Positions 30,240-41,249 of a DNA stretch of 64,000 nt are shown piece after piece; position 1 is the first letter of the stretch, and each line of letters starts with the position of its first letter. The notes under the pieces were generated by a model. It was not told the origin of the DNA and searched no databases. It worked only from the letters and a program-made list of their open reading frames with translations. Made by a program: the position numbers and the translations under genes. Source of the DNA: Rhabdophis nuchalis. Its lineage: Eukaryota > Chordata > Lepidosauria > Squamata > Natricidae. The DNA is taken from NCBI GenBank assembly GCA_039707465.1, contig CM077644.1, forward strand, positions 214,891,962 to 214,955,961, written 5' to 3'.

Positions 30240-31605
30240 GCCTTCTCTCCCTTCTCCCTTCCCCCATTCTTTGTTACATATGTTTATTTATGATGGCAAG
30301 AATCTAGTGGCTAGGGAAAACAGAGACAGTATAACTAAGGCTTTATCATTTTAAGAACAGAAATTGTTTAAAATTTCAAGCTATGCACTTAAAATTGGAT
30401 AGTCAAATCAAGTAAAATGTTCTTTCATTTCCTGATTATTCTCTAATATTTTATTAATATTCCTAGCTGCTATATTTATTTCAATAAAACAGGCCAGCTA
30501 AAATATTACTTGTTAAATAATTAAATGGGATGTCCGTGCAGTCATGCTTACCACTGGATTGTGATTTTCTCCCTGTTGCTTCTTCCCTGAGCTTTCAAAA
30601 CCAACATTCTGTGAAAAGGGAAACAATAACTTTGGTCAAAACTGTAACTATATACCATATTCTACAACCTTCCGTTTATTTTTTACTAATACTTCCCCTT
30701 TTTAAAAATCTTAATCAAAATAAGCTATAGATTAAACACTGAAGTGCAGTAACAATTTTAAAAGATATTAGGATATGTACAATAGAAGAAAATCTATAAA
30801 AGAACCCAAAACAGTCATTTGCTACCAAGTGGGGGTGTTTCACAAAAAGGGAGCTATGGAACCGAAGTTCAGTTTCTTTCTTCAGGAATATTGCATCTGT
30901 ATTCCAAAAATGGCTTCATATTTGGGTAGGTTTGTACTACATAAGGCAACTCAATCAAATCTTTTATGTGAAACAGCCAGTGTTTCTTAGGGCAGACATG
31001 TCAAGTTATGCCAAGAAACAACAGCGCCCAGCTTCAAGGCTAAAAAGCAAAGATCAATAATGAGGAAACATGGGAAGGCTACAGGAAGGAAGAGACAGAA
31101 TTGAACTATGTTTAATATACAAATGCATCTTGGATGTCTGGTTGCCATTACCCGTTTCAGGGCTTCTTCCTAGTATGCAGTAGCTATCCACTTTCTGTTA
31201 AGGGGAGAACCTACATCTTACTCAACCTCTACTAAGTCAAATGCTAAATAAAAGCTTGCCAGTAAGTCTAACAACTTAGAATGTTACAGCCCACAACAAA
31301 GGCTTTGCACCGATTCCAAAAACTGACTAGAAACTAGTGGAACTAAGTTCTGTTCAAAAACATCCCATTCCAATTAGCAGTCCTGCTCCCCTATTTGGGG
31401 ACTCAAGGCAGCCCAAAATAGAATGTATTATGATTATTTCCTATGCCATTGGATATGCAACCACAGGGAAGGATTATTCCCAGGCTTTAAGCTAATTGTC
31501 ATCTATATGCTAATGATAGGGATTCCTCTCAATTCTATATTTCTCCATTGCTATAAGTTTAGGATTGAGTATTTCCAAGGCCTCTGAATAATTTCAGGAA
31601 GTAAA
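30240..31605. other. Intron 1 sequence without recognised elements
   Basis: AT-rich sequence in which I recognise no repeat family, RNA gene or exon. Confidence 0.5.
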
Positions 31606-31613
31606 GGACTGTA

Positions 31614-32346
31614 CTGTATTTTTTGGACTATAAGACGCTCCAAAGTATAAGCTTAGCTTTTGGGGAGGAAAACAAGAAAAAGAAATCTGCCTCTGCCTCC
31701 CAGCAATTTGCCTCCTTGCAGCAAAGAACCAACAGCCTGCTCAGCTTCAGCACAGTTTGATTTAGCATGAGCAGCTGATTGGCGGCTGTATCAGCCTCCC
31801 GGATTAGCCTTCCGGAATACTGCCTATCAGCTGTTCCAGGCTGCGGGGATCACTGCCGCCCATAGATGCTGCCCCCTATCACCGCCTCCACATGCTCTAT
31901 TTTCGGCTTCCACACATCCCATTTTCGGCCAGTCCCAGGTGGCAGGGATCACCGCCGCCTATCCCCACTACCTGGAACAGGCAGAAAATGGAATGCACGG
32001 AGGCCGAAAATAGGGCATGCGGAGGTGGCGATAAGTGGCAGCGGTGATGAGCAGTCACGGTGGCGATGGAGAGCAGCGATCTCCGCAGCCTGGAACAATG
32101 ATAGGTGATATTCCAGGAGGCCAATCCAATTTGCCAATCAGCTGCTCATGCTAAACCAGGCGGTGCTGAAGCTGACCAGGTTGTTTGCTGCAAGAAGGCA
32201 AATTGCTAGGAGGCAGAGGCCAAAGGGTGGGGGCCAGCGGGTGGGCAGGGCTTCGGCAACATTTGCTCTAATACGCACAGACATTTCCACCCACTTTTTA
32301 TAGGGCTCCCTATAATTCTTAACTCAAACATAAAACGCTACAGTAA
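31614..32346. mobile_element. DNA MITE with long internal inverted repeat
   Basis: The left end TACTGTATTTTTTGGACTAT followed by AAGACGC, and a degraded right end AAACGCTACAGTA, relate it to the 13384, 44412 and 49314 elements. Internal arms at about 31686-31785 and 32132-32222 are inverted copies (TGCCTCTGCCTCCCAGCAAT against ATTGCTAGGAGGCAGAGGCC). Confidence 0.65.
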
Positions 32347-33059
32347 TAGTGCCAGCTGTTGATAGAATTCTTCTTGACAAAAGATTATATTTTGTACCTA
32401 AGACAATGTATATCTATGTATAAAATACAAAATGAATACCAACCACATGACAGTTTTTAACCCTGAAGAGTTACATCATCTGGATTGAATATAAGAAGTG
32501 AACAGTAGGGAATGCCATACTCCCCATAATTAATTATTATATCTCGAGAAGATTGAATTCTTTTTCATATACGTAAAAAAATATTAAAGGCATTCTGCAG
32601 TTATTTCAGTCCAAGATCTAACCCTAGGTTATTTAAATTGTTTTTTTTTCTTAGTGATAAATTAAATTTTAAGAATAGAGTGAAGAGCCTCCCTTCCCAA
32701 AATCAGGCAAAGTTACAGTACTTCGGCTGCTTCCCAACTTCAAACAGCAGTTCTAGACAAGTATTTCATTAAATAGTTCAATTTGCTGGTACAATTCTGA
32801 ATCATTGGTTCCATCAATTAGGGCAAACTATCCTGAGGCAGCACAGCATATCCAAACCATGATATTGCAACTACACTTCTCAGATAAGGTTCTTATGCTC
32901 GAATGTAGAGTTGACCTTTAGTCAAACAAATTACTTTTCATTCAAGGAAAAAAGTTTTATTATATTAGTAACTTCTATCCACAAATCATTATTTCAGTAG
33001 CCTTCTGGCTTATCACCTGGACTTTTGGAAACCGTAGATTGGCAATAATGCTCTTTGTA

Positions 33060-34045
33060 GAGATTGCTAGCTTTCTCCTAGCAACCCAACTACAGTACAT
33101 ACTGGACTACTATAATATGAACTACATGGGACTACCCTGAAGAACTTGTGGAAGCTTCAATTGATACAGAAAGCAATAATGAGGGTAGTTACATGTGCTT
33201 GTAAAACAACATGCATCATATATTTGCTTCACAAGCTACATTGGTTGCCAGTTTGCTTCCATGTCCATTTCAAGTTGTGGGTTTAACCTTTTCAGCCTAT
33301 CATGGCATAGGATCAGATTATCTGAGAGGGCCACCTTTACTCAATTACATCTGCCAGTCCCATTCGATCTGGCAGAGAGGGCATGCTTTGAGTCCCATCT
33401 GCTAGGGAGTTATACTTGGCAGGTCCCAGAAGGTGGGCTTTTTCTGCCCTGTGGTATCCACCTACTGAAACACTTTCTTTCACGTAAGGTTAAATCCTGC
33501 CCGTTAATATTCTGTAACCCCGTTAAAGTCTGGTTATGTCATTTAGCTTGGGATCCCAGAAGAGCAGTGATATTCTAAGCTAGCTCCATCATTGTACTTA
33601 ATTTATTCTCTCCTGTACCTAGTGCAGTGGTGAGTTCTGGATCCCAGTGCAACCGGTACAATGCAACAGGGCCAGGCATCTACCACATGCATGCACTGAC
33701 AGCGTGCACATGCGTACTTACCACTCGTGATGCTCCAGCTGCTTGGCAGAGTGTTGCACAGGCACTGTACGCTCCATGTGCATAAGCTCAAATACAGGTA
33801 AGGAGAGCGGGCAGGTGGGCCCTCCAGAGCACCGTACTGAAACGATACCTGGTGCTCCCAGCAGCCACTGGTACACCTGTACTGGAGCGTACCAGTCATA
33901 TCCTACCACTGACCTAGTGGTTTGCATTTTAATAAAGACTCTTTCATTTTATTAATAATTGTGTATGTGGTTTTTTTTATTTAATTGCCAAACACCACTC
34001 AGCCACTTCTTATGAGATGGGTGGCCATATAAATTTTATACATAC
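33060..34045 (+). mobile_element. L2-type LINE 3' fragment split by a hAT element
   Basis: The coding part (33090-33560) is a decayed ORF2 C-terminus (LDYYNMNYMGLP, SYIGCQFASM, ERACFESHLLG). The 3' end resumes after the hAT copy and closes with GAGATGGGTGGCCATATAAA at about 34014-34035, the usual L2-type tail block. Confidence 0.65.
33617..33919. mobile_element. 287-bp hAT non-autonomous element with perfect TSD
   Basis: The element at 33625-33911 starts CAGTGGTGAGTTCTGGATCC and ends TCATATCCTACCACTG. Its duplicates ACCTAGTG lie at 33617-33624 and 33912-33919. It lies inside the L2 fragment. Confidence 0.92.
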
Positions 34046-34654
34046 ATAAAAATGCAAGAGAAGCTTTCAGTTCCTTTCATTGGTGAGATCTATACAATCA
34101 GCCTGAAAGTTATTCTTGGAATCTAAACTTTTTGGAAATAGTTTTGTAACATTTCCCAAACCGGAAAACATTAATAATTTTTGATGGAGAACCTCAGAAA
34201 TATCCTTTCAGCTATGATACACTTCCATGTACCGTGTTTTTAAGATGAGACTTTGAAGATGAATAGCTAAAATTCTATTCTTTTTTATAAGGCAGGACCT
34301 TCATTATCATACCAGTGATTGAACACTTTAATGACTTTAATTTCCCCTTCAAATCAACTGATAATCCTAGAGACTTAAATTCATTTGCCACACAAAAATA
34401 TTTAGCTTAGGATCATTTTCTCTATAAATGAACAATTATAATATTTTTGACCCATTTGTTAGTGGGACTGGTTTTAGGGTAATGCTTATGCAGAAATATT
34501 GAAATTTCACAAACTTTTAAGCAGAACTGTAAATAACTGGTTTGACATGAAATACATTTTTATACTATACTAGCTATACCCGGCCACGCGTTGCTGTGGC
34601 CCAGTCTGGTTAAATGGCCAACAAATCTGTGTGTACATACACACAACCACTATA

Positions 34655-35060
34655 TAACCCCTAACCTACCTACCTACTGTATTTCTCCCTCTCTATCTAT
34701 CCCTCTACCTACCTACATATTGTATTTCTTCCTTTCTCCCTCTATCTACCTACCTACCTACCTACTGTATTTTCCCCTCTCTATCCCTCTACCTACCTAC
34801 CTACTGTATTTCTCACTATCTATCTATACACCTACCTACCTACCTACAAACCTACTGTATTTCTTCCTCTCTATCTATCCCCCTATCTACCTACCTACCT
34901 ACCTACTGTGCTGTTCCCTATCTATCTATCCCCCTACCTACCAACCTATCTACCGTATTTCTCCCTATCTATCCCTCTATCTACATACCTACCTACCTAC
35001 CTACCTACCTACCTACTGTATTTCTCCCTATCTATATATTCCCCTATCTACCTACCTACT
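34655..35060. repeat. Minisatellite of CTACCTACTGTATTTCTCCC / TCTATCTATCCC units
   Basis: About seven irregular units of 40-65 bp. It is the reverse-complement counterpart of the array at 13460-13820. A trace of the same unit recurs at 35373-35402 between the two CR1 copies. Confidence 0.85.
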
Positions 35061-35062
35061 AT

Positions 35063-35840
35063 AATACAATAATAATAGCAGAGTTGGAAGGGACCTCGGA
35101 GGTCATCTAGTCCAACTCCCTGCTTAGGCAGGAAGCCCTATACCATTTCAGACAAATGGCTATCCAACATCTTCTTGAAGACATGCAGTGTTGGGGCATT
35201 CACAACTTCTGGAGGCAATTTCTCTTCCACTGGTTAATTGTTCTAACTGTCAGGAAATTTCTCCTCAGTTCTAAGTTGCTTCTCTCCTTGATTAGTTTCC
35301 ACCCATTGCTTCTTGTTCTGCCCTCAGGTGCTTTGGAGAATAGTTTGACTCCCTCTTCTTTGTGGCAACCCTCTCTCTCTATTCCCCTATCTACCTACCT
35401 ACTGTAATACAATAATACAATAGCAGAGTTGGAAGGGACCTCGGAGGTCATCTAGTCCAACTCCCTGCCTAGGCAGGAAGCCCTATACCAGGGGTCTGCA
35501 AAGTCGGCTCTTTTAAGACTGGTGGACTTCAACTCCCAGAGTTCCCCAGCCAGCTATGCTGGCTGGAGAACTCTGGGAGTTGAAGTCCACCAGTCTTAAA
35601 AGAGCCGACTTTGCAGGCCCCTGCCCTATACCATTTCAGACAAATGGCTATCCAACATCTTCTTGAAGACTTGCAGTGTTGGGGCATTCACAACTTCTGG
35701 AGGCAATTTCTCTTCCACTGGTTAATTGTTCTAACTGTCAGGAAATTTCTCCTCAGTTCTAAGTTGCTTCTCTCCTTGATTAGTTTCCACCCATTGCTTC
35801 TTGTTCTGCCCTCAGGTGCTTTGGAGAATAGTTTGACTCC
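35063..35840 (-). mobile_element. Two near-identical CR1 3' ends in tandem
   Basis: Copy 1 (35078-35352) and copy 2 (35423-35840 minus 143 bp of MITE plus TSD) are both 275 bp by count and differ at about two sites by eye. Each has the 3' UTR GAGGTCCCTTCCAACTCTGC and an (ATTGT)-type tail. They are the 3' end of the CR1 type at 29159-30110. Confidence 0.85.
35481..35631. mobile_element. 135-bp palindromic hAT MITE with perfect TSD
   Basis: The element at 35489-35623 is flanked by CCCTATAC duplicates (35481-35488, 35624-35631). It splits CR1 copy 2; the uninterrupted site is visible in copy 1. Confidence 0.96.
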
Positions 35841-36109
35841 AGTGCCTTTTTTGCCCTAAGAGGCCTCCATAGTTAATGACTGTTGGTGGGCGGAGTTACA
35901 GGCAGTAAAAACATTTTTCAGTTAGTACTTTTTATTTGTGTTTACCTAACACACGATACACGTTTGCTAGGCACAAAACGAGTAGCTATTCTATTATCGG
36001 AAGTCCTTGGCTACATTGTGTGAAAGTTTGGTGTAAATCGGTCCAGTAGTTTTTAAGATTAGTGGATTTGTACAAACTATTTTACATTTTTATTTATATA
36101 GATTATAAA

Positions 36110-37145
36110 CACCAAAACCCAGAAGTTTTCCAAAAATTGCTGGTAGGATCATTTTTAAATTTTCAAAATAAAATGTTATAGATTTAGTATCCTATAAAAA
36201 TGTAGTTCTGAGAACACTGCAGCTTGTTTTACAGTGCCCGAAAAGTAAATGTTATTGACTATTATCAGACCTACTTATACTGTAAGGTTACAGACTAAAT
36301 TCCTAGATTCAAAGCTAGTTGGCAACAGATGAGGATTTTTGTTTTTCCCTTGCAACCAACTGCAGAACAGTTATTTAGGGATCTTCCTTCAAAATACATC
36401 CTGAGGCCCTTCATATCCTTTTGCATTATTATTTTTAAAATGCTTCCAAAGTCATTGCTTACTCATTGCATTCAAAGTTTAATTTCCTGAGTATCTCATA
36501 ACTACTTCCCTGCTTTTAAAAAAAAAAAAAGTTGGACTCCATTTGTTTTATAATTAGCATCATTTTAACCAAACGTTGCACTTGAACATAAGTTCACCAA
36601 TGGAACCTCCTTCTACTCAAGATGATCCCCATAAAATATAAAACCCTTTTTAAAATGCATTATCTATTGTGTGTTGAGATCTGTAATTAGAATAGCTGCT
36701 CTGCTTGTAATTAAAAGTGGGGGAGGGAGGGAAATCACCACTTGGCCCAGGCAGACAGGAGTATATTGTGGTATCTGGCACTTTTTCTCACAAGCCAGGC
36801 CATTAACTTCATGTTCCTGGCAAAGGCCACTAGCTGATAATTGTATCTGCTTCCTGAACATGGAACTTAAATATTCTGCTTCACTGCTTAGAAGCCTTTG
36901 AGCAGAGGGCACCCCATTTTTATTTATTTTATTGCATAGATGGATTCTATAGCACTTTTACAGTGAGAACCTAGCTCTTGTCAGACCTTTTGCCCATGAA
37001 ATGAATAGCATTATCCTTTCATGTCAATATAGATACTCTTTCTAAGCACTTCGAATCTAAATTTAATTCATTGCTTCATTTAATGAAACAATGTTTCATT
37101 TCATTGTTTACTATCTACTAAATGTCATTCAATTATTGTTGAATT
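36110..37145. other. Intron 1 sequence without recognised elements
   Basis: AT-rich sequence with an A-run at about 36518-36530. No repeat family, RNA or exon is recognised. Confidence 0.5.
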
Positions 37146-37146
37146 A

Positions 37147-37421
37147 AATTATTCCAGAGGTGTCAAACTCGATTTAATTGAGGGCTGCATCAGGGTTGCG
37201 TTTGACCGTGCCAAGTGGGCAAGGCTGGGGTGGTCATGGCCAGGATGGTTATGGCCAGCTCAACACCATGCAGCCCTCTGCCAGCAAAAATGGAGTTTTT
37301 GTTGGCAGAGGCACCACGGGTCGGTCCTTTGCTGTTTCCAGGGCAGGCCGGCGGCCAGATCTAATCACCTGGTGGACCAGATTCGGCCCATGGGCCTTGA
37401 TTTGACATCCTTGAATTATTC
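37147..37421. mobile_element. 259-bp hAT non-autonomous element with perfect TSD
   Basis: The element at 37155-37413 has ends CAGAGGTGTCAAACTCGATT and TTGATTTGACATCCTTG. Duplicates AATTATTC flank it (37147-37154, 37414-37421). Its interior (CAGCCCTCTGCCAGCAAAAA) recurs at 18485-18790. Confidence 0.92.
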
Positions 37422-38339
37422 CATCAAATCAAATCAGTTTATTACAGCCATGAAGCCAATATATAGGTAGTCTTCAACTTATGACTGGTTGTTGAACAAT
37501 CTTTCAGTTATGATGTACTTTTAAAAAGCTCCTTCCTCAGAGTGACGGGGCGCATGCACATGCACGCACGCACGCACACACACAGAGGATCATGTGATTG
37601 TGTTGCAGGTATTTAGGATCTGGTTACCTGCAAGACCGCCTCTTGCTACCAAATACCTCCCACCGTCCAGTTCGCTCCCACAGAGAGGGCCTCCTCAGGG
37701 TGCCGTCGGCTAAACCAGGGGTCCCCGACCTTTTTTGCACCAGGGACCGGTTTCATTTTAAAGAAAATTCTGCGGACCGGCTGGCCTAGAGGAGGAGGGA
37801 GGAGGGGGAACAGGCGGCGCATGCGCATGCGGGGGGGGGGGAGTCGGCTCACTTGGCCCTCTAGGGCAGTGGTGGGCAAACCTATTAGTCAATAGAGCCA
37901 AATATCAACAGTACCACTACTGAAATTTCTTTTGAGAACCAAAAAGTGTGGCCTGTTTTGTGGGAGTGGCTCAGCGGTCATGTGACCGGATGGGCGTGGC
38001 CAACTTGGAAAATGTGGTGAAACTCACTTAACGGTCTTGCTTAGCAACCCAAATTTTGGGCTCAATAGTGGTCATAAGTTCTTTCTTTCTTTCTTTCTTT
38101 CTTTTTTTCTTTCTTTCTTCCTTCCTTCCTTCCTTCCATTTCTGGCTGGTCTTTGGTCTTCTGAAGATGGTAAAAATGGATTTATGGGCACTCGTTATAT
38201 ATAAAGGCAGCCCATGACTCTTTGGGATGCTGGTTTGAATCCAGGAAATGACTCAGAGGATGTGATTCCTTTGAAATGATCACTGGGAGAAAAATAGATC
38301 TTTAACCTAGTTAACCAAACAGGTAGCTTGAGGTGGAAG

Positions 38340-38755
38340 GAAATAGAAAAATAGATTTCTTCCTTTCCTTTCCTTCCTTTGCCTCCCTCCCCCTTCCTCC
38401 CTTCTTTCCTTCCCTCCCTCCTACCCTCCATCTCTTTCTTTTTCTTTCTTCCTTCCTTCTTTCACCCCTCCCTTCCTTCTCCCTCCCCTTCTTTCCTTCA
38501 CTCCCTTCCTCCCACCCTCCATTCATCTTTCTTTTTCTATTTTTCTTTCTTTCTCTTTCTGTTTCTCTCTCTCTCTCTGTCTCTGTATCTGTCTCTCTCT
38601 CCTCCCTCCACCCATCTCTGTCACTTTGTGTGTGTGTGTGTGTGTGTGTGTGATTCCATCTCTCCCTCCCTCTCTCTATTTCTGTCTCTCTCTAAGTCTG
38701 TCTCTCTGTGTGTCTGTCTTTATCTCCCTCCCTTCCCCCCCCCCCCCCCGGAAGC
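38340..38755. repeat. Pyrimidine-rich tract with (TG)n
   Basis: CCTT/CTTT/CCCTCC repeats, (CT)n, then (TG)n at 38629-38651 and a C-run at 38736-38749. Long open frames here are low complexity. Confidence 0.9.
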
Positions 38756-38776
38756 AGCAGAGGGGCCAGCATGTCG

Positions 38777-39258
38777 GCTGGAGAGGAGGAGGAGGGAGCA
38801 GCCCCTGGGCAGAGGATGGTCGAGCGCGCCTCCAGCAGCTCCTTCCGACGGCCACCGCCGTGCACTTTCCGGGGCTTCCCGGAGAGGCCGGCATGTCAGC
38901 TGAAGAGGTAACGTGCCTCATCCCACAGCGAGCGAATGAGCGAGCGGCCGGAGGACTCGAGCCTGCAGCTACCTTAAGCACTGCCGAAACCGTCCGGGCA
39001 CCACATGGGGCTGGAAGGGAGGTGGGTGTGTGGTGCCCAGATGGCCTCGGCGGTGCTTAAGGTAGCCGCAGGCTCGAGTCCTCCGGCCGCTCGCTCGTTC
39101 GCTCGCTGTGGGATGAGGCACGTTACCTCCTCAGCTGACATGCCGGCCCCTCCGGGAAGCCCCGGAAAGTGCACCACGGTGGCCGTCGGAAGGAGCTGCT
39201 GGAGGCGCGCTCGGCCATCCTCTGCCCAGGGGGCTGCTCCCTCCTCCTCCTCTCCAGC
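38777..39258. repeat. Long inverted repeat, arms about 227 bp
   Basis: Arms 38777-39003 and 39031-39258 are inverted copies separated by a 27-bp loop. Examples are GGACTCGAGCCTGCAGCTAC against GTAGCCGCAGGCTCGAGTCC and ACGTGCCTCATCCCACAGCG against CGCTGTGGGATGAGGCACGT. It is GC-rich and lies in the right half of the hAT element. Confidence 0.9.
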
Positions 39259-40169
39259 GCTGCGGCCCAGTTCCTATCAGGCCGCGGACCGGCACCGGGC
39301 CGCGGACCGGGGGTTGGGGACCCCTGGGCTAAAAAATGCTGGCTGGTGACCCCCAGGGGGAGAGCCTTCTCTGTGGCAGCTCCCGCCCTCTGGAATGACC
39401 TACCCCCTGGACTAAGGACAATCTCGGACCTACATCTCTTCGGGCCCTGAAGACACACCTATTTTGCGCTGCCGGGCTATCATCATTTTAAAGGGATTTT
39501 TAATAGTGATTTTAGTTTTGGATTTTAAATATCGGCCAATTATTTAATATTTCTTTTTAATACTGTTTTTAAATTCTGTATTATCATTTTTATTCTGGCT
39601 GTACGCCGCCCTGAGTCCGGAAAGGGAGAAGGGCGGTATAGAAATCAAATAAAAAGGAAAAGTAAAGTAAAGTAAGGTATTTGGAAACTGGCACACTTTT
39701 GCAACCAATTGCAGTGTTCATGGTCACATGATGACATTTTTTGTCAGTTTCCAATATTTTCTATCAGTTTCTGGCAAAAAATGCCCAGAGAAATGGTTTC
39801 ACTTAACAACTAGTTTCTCGCTTTATGACAGTCATAAAATAAGTCCAATCACATGTTTCCTCGACTTACAAATGCAATGACTTACAGCCAAAATTCCAGG
39901 CTCCATTGTGCTCATAAACTGAGCACTACTTATACAAAATAAAATGATTTTATTTCTCTCTCACTTTTAATGTGCAGTAGCTTCTTTTACTCAGGCTTAC
40001 TCTGAAAACAAAAGCCACATAAATTTCTGGAAAGATTTTTATTGCCAGTAAGTTAATGTAGCAGAACCTTGGAAACCTGTTAATTTTCCCACTCAACTCT
40101 TATCTAATGTAATGAAGGTAGAGTCACTCTGAATCCCTTTTCTTATGCTTCTCCCTACCCCGGGCTTAA

Positions 40170-40530
40170 GTACAGATAATTCTTGCTTTGCAACCATTCA
40201 TTTAGTGACCATTCAACGTTACGACATTGCTGAACAAAGAGATGACCATTCCTTGCAGCTGTCACAGCATTCCCCTTGGTCACATGATCCCAATTTAGTC
40301 ACCCAATTTGGCTATTTATGACATGCACTGCCAGATTCCAACCAACAGAGCCATTGGGAAGGCTGGCAGAAGTCACAGATCACAGCCATGTGACATCACA
40401 CTTAATAACCGCACGTGATTTGTTTAACAATCTCAACCAGAACTGCTGTCGCAAATCTCATCATTTTTCCTTTTATGGCCATATCATTTAGCAACAGTTA
40501 CCAATTCTAACTGTAGTCATTAATTGAGTA
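40170..40530. repeat. Snake repeat copy (same family as 9135-9445)
   Basis: Starts ACAGATAATTCTTGCTTTGC, then GTGACCATTCAACGTTACGA; contains GGTCACATGATCCCAATTTA. Ends near TAACTGTAGTCATTAATTGA. No target duplication was found. Confidence 0.6.
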
Positions 40531-41096
40531 TCTTTTTTGCAATGGTTCCTCTATTTCCCCAGAGTCTGTTACACATTCCATCATAACACTAATATTCTTC
40601 CCAACATAACTCAGATTAAAATAACTGAACAGCCTACCCATTGTACTGCATTGCTGAAAAATTTTGGAGATTACCCACAAAGTAGAATCCTATCAGAAAA
40701 CACATACAGCACAATTTTGCAGTTAAAAGAGAAAAGAGGGAACAAATATTGCAATATTGTATAGTTCTTTATACATTTATAAATATATTCTTACATTAAA
40801 AATGATCAGGCCTGTATATTCAAATGTTATAATTTTAATATGAAACGGTAATTTATTAAAGTATTATTCAACAAGATTGTGTTGCTAGCTTAAACAATGA
40901 ATCAGTTTTTTCATTCTAAATTGAACATTTCACTTTAAATAAAATATTCTACAGGTTTAGAAATTAAAAGATATAACACGTTAACCACAGCTTTAATTTC
41001 TCCTTATTTCCTTCCCTCTTACAATACTATAGAACTGGAAAAGATGTCGAAAAGGGTCATTAAAATCACTGAAGCTGCAACAGCAACTTTATGAAA

Positions 41097-41247
41097 CTAT
41101 AGACCAGAGATGTCCAAACTTGGGAACTTTAAGACTTGTGGACTTCAACTCCCAGAATTCCCCAGCCAGCATAGCTGGCTGGGGAATTCTGAGAATTGAA
41201 GTCCACAAGTCTTAAAGTTCCCAAGTTTGGACATCCCTGCTATAGAC
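41097..41247. mobile_element. 135-bp palindromic hAT MITE with perfect TSD
   Basis: The element at 41105-41239 starts CAGAGATGTCCAAACTTGGG and ends GTTTGGACATCCCTG. Duplicates CTATAGAC flank it (41097-41104, 41240-41247). It is a terminal variant of the family at 4780-4914. Confidence 0.95.
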
Positions 41248-41249
41248 AT

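Larger units (their letters stand above)
32790..34340 (-). pseudogene. Old Tc1-like transposase relic, split by an L2 LINE
   Basis: The left part (32790-33040) matches antisense Tc1 transposase text around GAGGCAGCACAGCATATCCA. The right part (34090-34250) reads on the minus strand as a decayed N-terminus (ISEVLR-like, KCYKTISK-like). The L2 fragment at 33060-34045 separates them. Confidence 0.55.
34566..36107. mobile_element. Unclassified repeat starting CTATACTAGCTATACCCGGC
   Basis: The left end CTAGCTATACCCGGCCACGC and the right end near 36000-36107 (GGTCCAGTAGTTTTTAAGAT, then ATTTTTATTTATATAGATTA) look like the termini of a widespread vertebrate and insect repeat whose class I cannot name. 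Between them are the minisatellite, two CR1 pieces and a MITE. Confidence 0.5.
37708..39334. mobile_element. 1.6-kb hAT non-autonomous element
   Basis: The element at 37716-39326 has ends CAGGGGTCCCCGACCTTTTT and GGGGGTTGGGGACCCCTG. The flanks GGCTAAAC and GGCTAAAA form a 7/8 target duplication. Inside are a fragment like the 5370-5768 element (37867-38120), a long pyrimidine tract (38340-38750) and a 227-bp inverted repeat. No transposase is present. Confidence 0.88.
37598..39665 (+). mobile_element. L2-type LINE 3' end, split by a 1.6-kb hAT
   Basis: Before the hAT it encodes GSGYLQDRLLLPNTSHRPVR, then [12 protein letters not shown]. After it come [20 protein letters not shown], a 3' UTR and the GCCGCCCTGAGTCCGGAAAG block with an A-rich tail (39601-39665). 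Confidence 0.85.
37466..39935. repeat. Snake repeat copy split into two halves by an L2 LINE
   Basis: The left half 37466-37612 (TAGTCTTCAACTTATGACTG, GATCATGTGATTGTG) and right half 39675-39935 (GGTCACATGATGACATTTTT, CATAAACTGAGCACTACTTA) read as one copy of the repeat also seen at 40170-40530. GGTATTT occurs at both junctions (about 37609 and 39677) and fits a target duplication of the intervening LINE. Confidence 0.65.

Noticed and set aside
34591..35064. 157-codon plus-strand frame
   Set aside because: Translation of (CTAC)n/(TCTA)n repeats.
38379..39060. Overlapping frames with Pro/Ser/Phe and Val/Cys runs
   Set aside because: They arise from the pyrimidine tract, (TG)n and the palindrome within the hAT element.
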